NCBI GenBank assembly: GCA_033239125.1
Contig: BSWB01000002.1
Span: forward strand, 156,908,409 to 156,972,408
Direction: 5' to 3'
Origin: Fagopyrum homotropicum
Lineage: Eukaryota; Streptophyta; Magnoliopsida; Caryophyllales; Polygonaceae
Length of the DNA: 64,000 nt
Positions 60,305-64,000 of the stretch are shown piece by piece; position 1 is the stretch's first letter; each line of letters opens with the position of its first letter. Under the pieces are notes generated by a model. It searched no databases. It was not told the DNA's origin and saw only the letters and a program-made list of their open reading frames with translations. The position numbers were made by a program, and so were the translations under genes.

Positions 60305-60743
60305 GGGGAGCAATTATTGTTTTACAATATTGATCTTATTCCCTACATTAAGACCTTAACATGCATTTCAAGGTCTTACTACAATAGTGTTACAAACACT
60401 GATCTTATTCTTTAGAATAAGATCTTACAATACATCTCAAGGCCTTACTAAATAATAGTATGTTCTTGATTTTTGTTTAAAAGATTAAATTGGATCAAAT
60501 CTTTTAGTTATTATCTCAATAGATATATAACTAATAGATTATTTTATTTTTGAAAATCTTTCGGTTATAATTTTAATCTTTTAAAATTACTTAAAATTTT
60601 ACAAAGATTTTCTTTTCAAAGATTTTCTTCTCTCTCTCTCCGTCTTATATAAAATCTTCAAAGATCTCCTATTCGGATTCTCTTCTCCGCTTCTTTAAAC
60701 TCTCCGACTTCTCGTCTCTCTCATTCTCAAACCCTAATCGACG

Positions 60744-62321
60744 ATGGCCCCCAAACGTTCTTCGACTCAATCCTCTGCTCCAACATCCAAGAAGCAGCGA
60801 TCATCGGCTAGAAAGGGAAAAGCTGTTCTAAAAGAGTACAATCCAGATTCCGATTCTTCGATGTCTACTCCCTCTCCTTCTCGGCAAGTGGCTCAAGCTG
60901 TTTATCCCCCAGCCGCAAAGGATTTACCTCATCATCGTCTTCGATCACCACCTTCTGGGTTTGAGGTTAGTAGTGAAGAACCTTTTTCTTGGTTCTTAAA
61001 CTATACTAAAGCGGGAATGTGGAAAAATGGTTTTGCCAATCGCCCCTTAAGCTTCTGTGAAAATGTTGATGAACGATTTCTTGAGTCTATGAATCTGCTG
61101 TGTGTTAATCTGCTGAAATGTTCAAATATATGGAGTTTGTTTAATCTGGGTGATTTTGCATTTCCTCGTCTTACTCGTCTCTTCTTTGTCAACCTCACTG
61201 CACACCGAGAAAAGGGGATTTTGACTCTTCATTCCCAGATTAAAGGACGGCAAATTACCCTAACTGCTTCTTCTTTAGCAATTATTTTAGGAGTTCCTGA
61301 GGAAATCGACACCAAAACTCATCCTTCGAAAAATGTATGTCTTGCCCATGCCCAGAAAACATTTTTTGAGAAACCAATTCCTTCTGGTGCTACCTCCTCA
61401 AAGCCAAAGCAAAAACAAACCCATAATGTCTTGACTTTAGAGGCCAAAATTGTATTCACCTTGCTTGCTAGGTGTGTCTTACCACGAAAGCACTCCAGAG
61501 AGATTGTAACTGACAATCTCTTGGAAATTCTGGATTTGATCCTTACTGGGTATCCTATTGATGTCCCTAACTTGATTTTATCTTACATGGTGCACACTGT
61601 GAATACCCCTTTGACAACCCCTCTTCCTTATGCCAACTTATTTCCAAAGATTTTCGAATTCTTTGAAATTGATACTACAGAAGAGGATAAGGTTTATCAT
61701 AAGGGACAAATTGATGAGGACTGTTGGGGAAGGCTTGGGGTTGAGAAAACTTTGTCTGGGGATTGGATTCTGAAGAAACATCAATCAACTGCTCAACTCT
61801 CATCTGAACAGAGAATTCAGGATTTGGAAGCTGAAGTGGATGCTCTAAGGAAGGATCTGAACACTGCTCGTGCTGATATTGTGGATAGACAGGATGATAC
61901 GCATGAGAAGTTGCTAATTGTTAATGAGAAGCTCAACCAGTTACTGTTTTTGACATCTCTAGCTCATAGGGCAACTACTACGATCATGCCTTTGGATGAG
62001 GATGCTGTGGAACACATTCAAGAAGTGTGTCAAAATGTTGTCATCAACTGTGAACGCAAGGTGTTAAAGAGAGGCATTCTTCGACCTATTGAACCTGAGC
62101 CGACTATCTTGACAGTGGAGGAATATGGGTTAGTTAAGAAGTACAGAAATGATCAGGAAAAACAGTTAGCCAAAATGATGGCTTGGACCACTACTGGTGA
62201 GGCACAGAAGAGATGGAGGGAAAAAGTGCGTGCTCGTTGTCGTAAAAGACGAGCTGGGTCTTCTTCAAATTACGGGCAATGGTTTGAAGAAGTGGTTGAA
62301 GTCTCGGATGATGAAGATTGA
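60744..62321 (+). CDS. Extra 3' ORF of the Sirevirus-like element, 525 aa
   Basis: It lies between pol and the 3' LTR, the place of the envelope-like ORF of Sireviruses. The N-terminus is basic and Ser-rich with a likely nuclear signal (SKKQRSSARKGKA). Residues about 120-300 (RLFFVNLTAHREKG, then IKGRQITLTASSLAIILGVP) resemble the domain called putative plant transposon protein. A coiled coil follows (about 350-400, IQDLEAEVDALRKDLNTARA), then a basic segment and an acidic tail EVVEVSDDED. I see no signal peptide or membrane segment, so it is not a classical envelope protein. The function is unknown. The frame is fully open, unlike pol. Confidence 0.8.
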   Translation: MAPKRSSTQSSAPTSKKQRSSARKGKAVLKEYNPDSDSSMSTPSPSRQVAQAVYPPAAKDLPHHRLRSPPSGFEVSSEEPFSWFLNYTKAGMWKNGFANRPLSFCENVDERFLESMNLLCVNLLKCSNIWSLFNLGDFAFPRLTRLFFVNLTAHREKGILTLHSQIKGRQITLTASSLAIILGVPEEIDTKTHPSKNVCLAHAQKTFFEKPIPSGATSSKPKQKQTHNVLTLEAKIVFTLLARCVLPRKHSREIVTDNLLEILDLILTGYPIDVPNLILSYMVHTVNTPLTTPLPYANLFPKIFEFFEIDTTEEDKVYHKGQIDEDCWGRLGVEKTLSGDWILKKHQSTAQLSSEQRIQDLEAEVDALRKDLNTARADIVDRQDDTHEKLLIVNEKLNQLLFLTSLAHRATTTIMPLDEDAVEHIQEVCQNVVINCERKVLKRGILRPIEPEPTILTVEEYGLVKKYRNDQEKQLAKMMAWTTTGEAQKRWREKVRARCRKRRAGSSSNYGQWFEEVVEVSDDED

Positions 62322-62564
62322 CCCTTTTAAGTTCTAAAATTTTCTTGCTGAAAGACAAAAAGGGGGAGAATATTTGTCTTTTGAAATGTTTTGAAAACTT
62401 TTGGTTTGGTTTGGTTGTTTTTGGTTTTGAAAAACTTGCATTAATTTGATCGTTTTCAAAATTTGTTCCTACATATGCGCTTATGTTATATTATATTGTT
62501 TGTTGTTGTGTTGTTCAAATGCAGGAAATAGATCATAAGTTTTGTCTTTCATCAAGGGGGAGAT

Positions 62565-63731
62565 TGTTAACTCCACCTTGATAAATAAGACATTACTTAT
62601 GGTTGATGAAAGCCAAAACCTTGGTTTCCAGGTTTTGGTAAGATCTTACAAGTGTTGGTAAAGTCTTCACAGTGTCAGGTAAGGCCTTACCATATTACAA
62701 AAAAACCTTGGTTTCCAGGTTTCAGTAAGGCCTTACATAAACTGGTAAGACCTTACCAAAACTGGACAAAAACTACAATTGAGTTACGTACGTCCAAGTG
62801 GCTTTTCCTTCTTGTTGAGTTATTTAAGGGATTTGATTTTAACAAATCTTTGATTTGTTTTAATTAAATCTTCTTGAGATAAAATTGGAAGATTTCCTCA
62901 ACCTCAACAAACCGTGCTTGACTTTGACCGCTTGACTTCAACAAACAAAATCTCAACAACCCAAGATCTCAACAACCCAAGATTTCAACAACCCAAGATC
63001 TCCTAAGATCACGCAGCCAAGATCTTCTTCAACGTTAAACTCAAAAATGCTGATACGCTTGCCTATTTAAAGAGACAAGGAAGGAGAAACAAAATACACG
63101 TTCATTGCCTACTTCGAAACCCGAGTGATAAATTCTACTTATCTCACAAAGAGCCGATCTCACATTCGAAGCTTCATCATTATACTTCCCTAAGAAGTGT
63201 GAGATCTATTTCGAGCTGATAGTACAATTCAACTAGGATTATACAAACCGTTATCATTTCTAGACACGTTGGATACGAGTGTTGTATATGGAGTACTTTA
63301 GTTTTTCTTTTCGAGTGAGTGAGTTGCTAGATAGGAAGTGTAAGACTTCTGAGTTTAGAAGAGGGAAGGTCTTCTGAAGATTGTATCTGGAACTCATCAA
63401 GAAGAAGGAAAATAAAGCTACTTGAATCCTAGGGTTGAATCAATCCTAGGCGGGGACTAGGTCGTGTTGGTGACCGAACCTCGTTAACATATCGCGTGTC
63501 CTTTACTGCTCTTTATATTCCTGGTTTGTCTAAATCTTTACACTTAATTCCAATCTTAGAGAAACGTGTAAGGTCTTATAATTACGAGTAAGACTTTATC
63601 TCAATTGATAAGGTCTTATCTCTTTCGATAAGGTCTTACCTATCCTAAGATTGCGAAAAGTTTCCATACTCTATTCATCCCCCCTTCTAGAGTATTGGAT
63701 AAACTATTTTATCTGCCTATTCCGCATTTCA
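62565..63731 (+). repeat. 3' LTR of the Sirevirus-like element (1167 bp)
   Basis: Preceded by the polypurine tract AAGGGGGAGAT (62554-62564). Nearly the same as the 5' LTR. Confidence 0.96.
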
Positions 63732-63736
63732 TTTTA

Positions 63737-64000
63737 TTTTATAAAAAGTTATTTATAAATAACACTAAATCTTCCCATATCTACAAACAAATTTTAAAAT
63801 AACTTTTTAAAACAACAGCAACATTAAAAATATGTCCTTTATATCCCACATCATTTATAAGTACAACTGATAGTTTTAGAGCTTTTATATATAAAATGGA
63901 AGGCTACACGAAGAGTATATATGTATATCAACTATTTGGCTTAGATCAAATGTAATTTTTTTTTTATCAGCTTGGTATTACGAGAACCTTCATGTTCATG
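63737..64000. other. AT-rich right flank
   Basis: Noncoding AT-rich DNA; nothing recognised. Confidence 0.5.

Larger units (their letters stand above)
54793..63731 (+). mobile_element. Young Sirevirus-like Ty1/copia element lacking integrase
   Basis: The element is 8.94 kb with LTRs at 54793-55960 and 62565-63731. Perfect target duplications TTTTA lie at 54788-54792 and 63732-63736. The primer-binding site TGGTATCAGAGC (55963-55974) fits initiator Met tRNA. The two LTRs differ by only two substitutions (near 54958 and 55516) and one C in a C run, by eye. Gag with an internal coiled coil, a long extra ORF after pol and repeated AGGGGGAG purine runs (about 60303, 62361, 62555) are Sirevirus traits. 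Integrase is missing and an in-frame TGA separates gag from protease, so it is non-autonomous. Confidence 0.95.

Noticed and set aside
60744..62321. Calling the 3' ORF an envelope protein
   Set aside because: No signal peptide, membrane segment or cleavage region; only its position fits.
1..64000. CRISPR arrays, tRNA or rRNA genes, bacterial-type operons
   Set aside because: Searched by eye; the repeats are eukaryotic TE or microsatellite types and no cloverleaf or rRNA core was recognised. A tRNA scan would be needed to be certain.

Overview
The window looks like nuclear DNA from a eudicot plant. Genes with introns and plant-specific families (JAZ/TIFY, prenylated UEV1, a plant-type Nudix, a BAP31-like protein) sit in AT-rich DNA packed with LTR retrotransposons, MITEs, a Helitron and LINE fragments. 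I cannot name the species. All exon structures were built by hand from splice sites and reading frame.

Layout. 1-4.1 kb: end of a Ty3/gypsy-type element whose LTR carries a nested solo LTR (418-2414). 4.7-8.7 kb: a hAT-type MITE, a LINE remnant, a Harbinger-type MITE and a small foldback. 9.3-26.3 kb is the gene island: a JAZ repressor (TIFY6B/JAZ3-like), a broken PUX2-like fragment, a BAP31-like ER protein, a UEV1-type E2 variant (minus strand) and RPA2 (minus strand), with only small TEs between them. 26.6-36.1 kb: a minisatellite, AT-rich arrays, a pair of nested Mutator-type foldbacks, a LINE remnant, LTR fragments and a second hAT-type MITE. 37.3-40.6 kb: a Nudix hydrolase gene (minus strand) with a Stowaway-type MITE in its 2.5 kb intron. 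43.1-47.1 kb: a decayed copia element invaded by a MITE and by a 1.77 kb Helitron that carries a piece of plastid rpoC1. 47.98-54.21 kb: an almost complete Tork/Tnt1-like copia element on the minus strand, broken by one frameshift. 54.79-63.73 kb: a very young Sirevirus-like copia element on the plus strand that lacks integrase and has an extra 3' ORF.

The host genes are not a pathway. JAZ represses jasmonate signalling, UEV1 works with Ubc13 in K63-linked ubiquitin chains, RPA2 binds single-stranded DNA in replication and repair, the Nudix enzyme cleaves nucleoside-diphosphate derivatives, and the BAP31-like protein sits in the ER membrane. UEV1 and RPA2 are neighbours on the same strand and both act in DNA damage tolerance, but I see no sign of joint control.

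Most notable: nested foldbacks each with a perfect 9-bp target duplication; a Sirevirus with near-identical LTRs, no integrase and about 24 copies of a palindromic decamer; a Helitron carrying a plastid RNA polymerase active-site segment; three perfect E2F sites just upstream of RPA2; and a CaaX terminus on UEV1 encoded by a separate small last exon.
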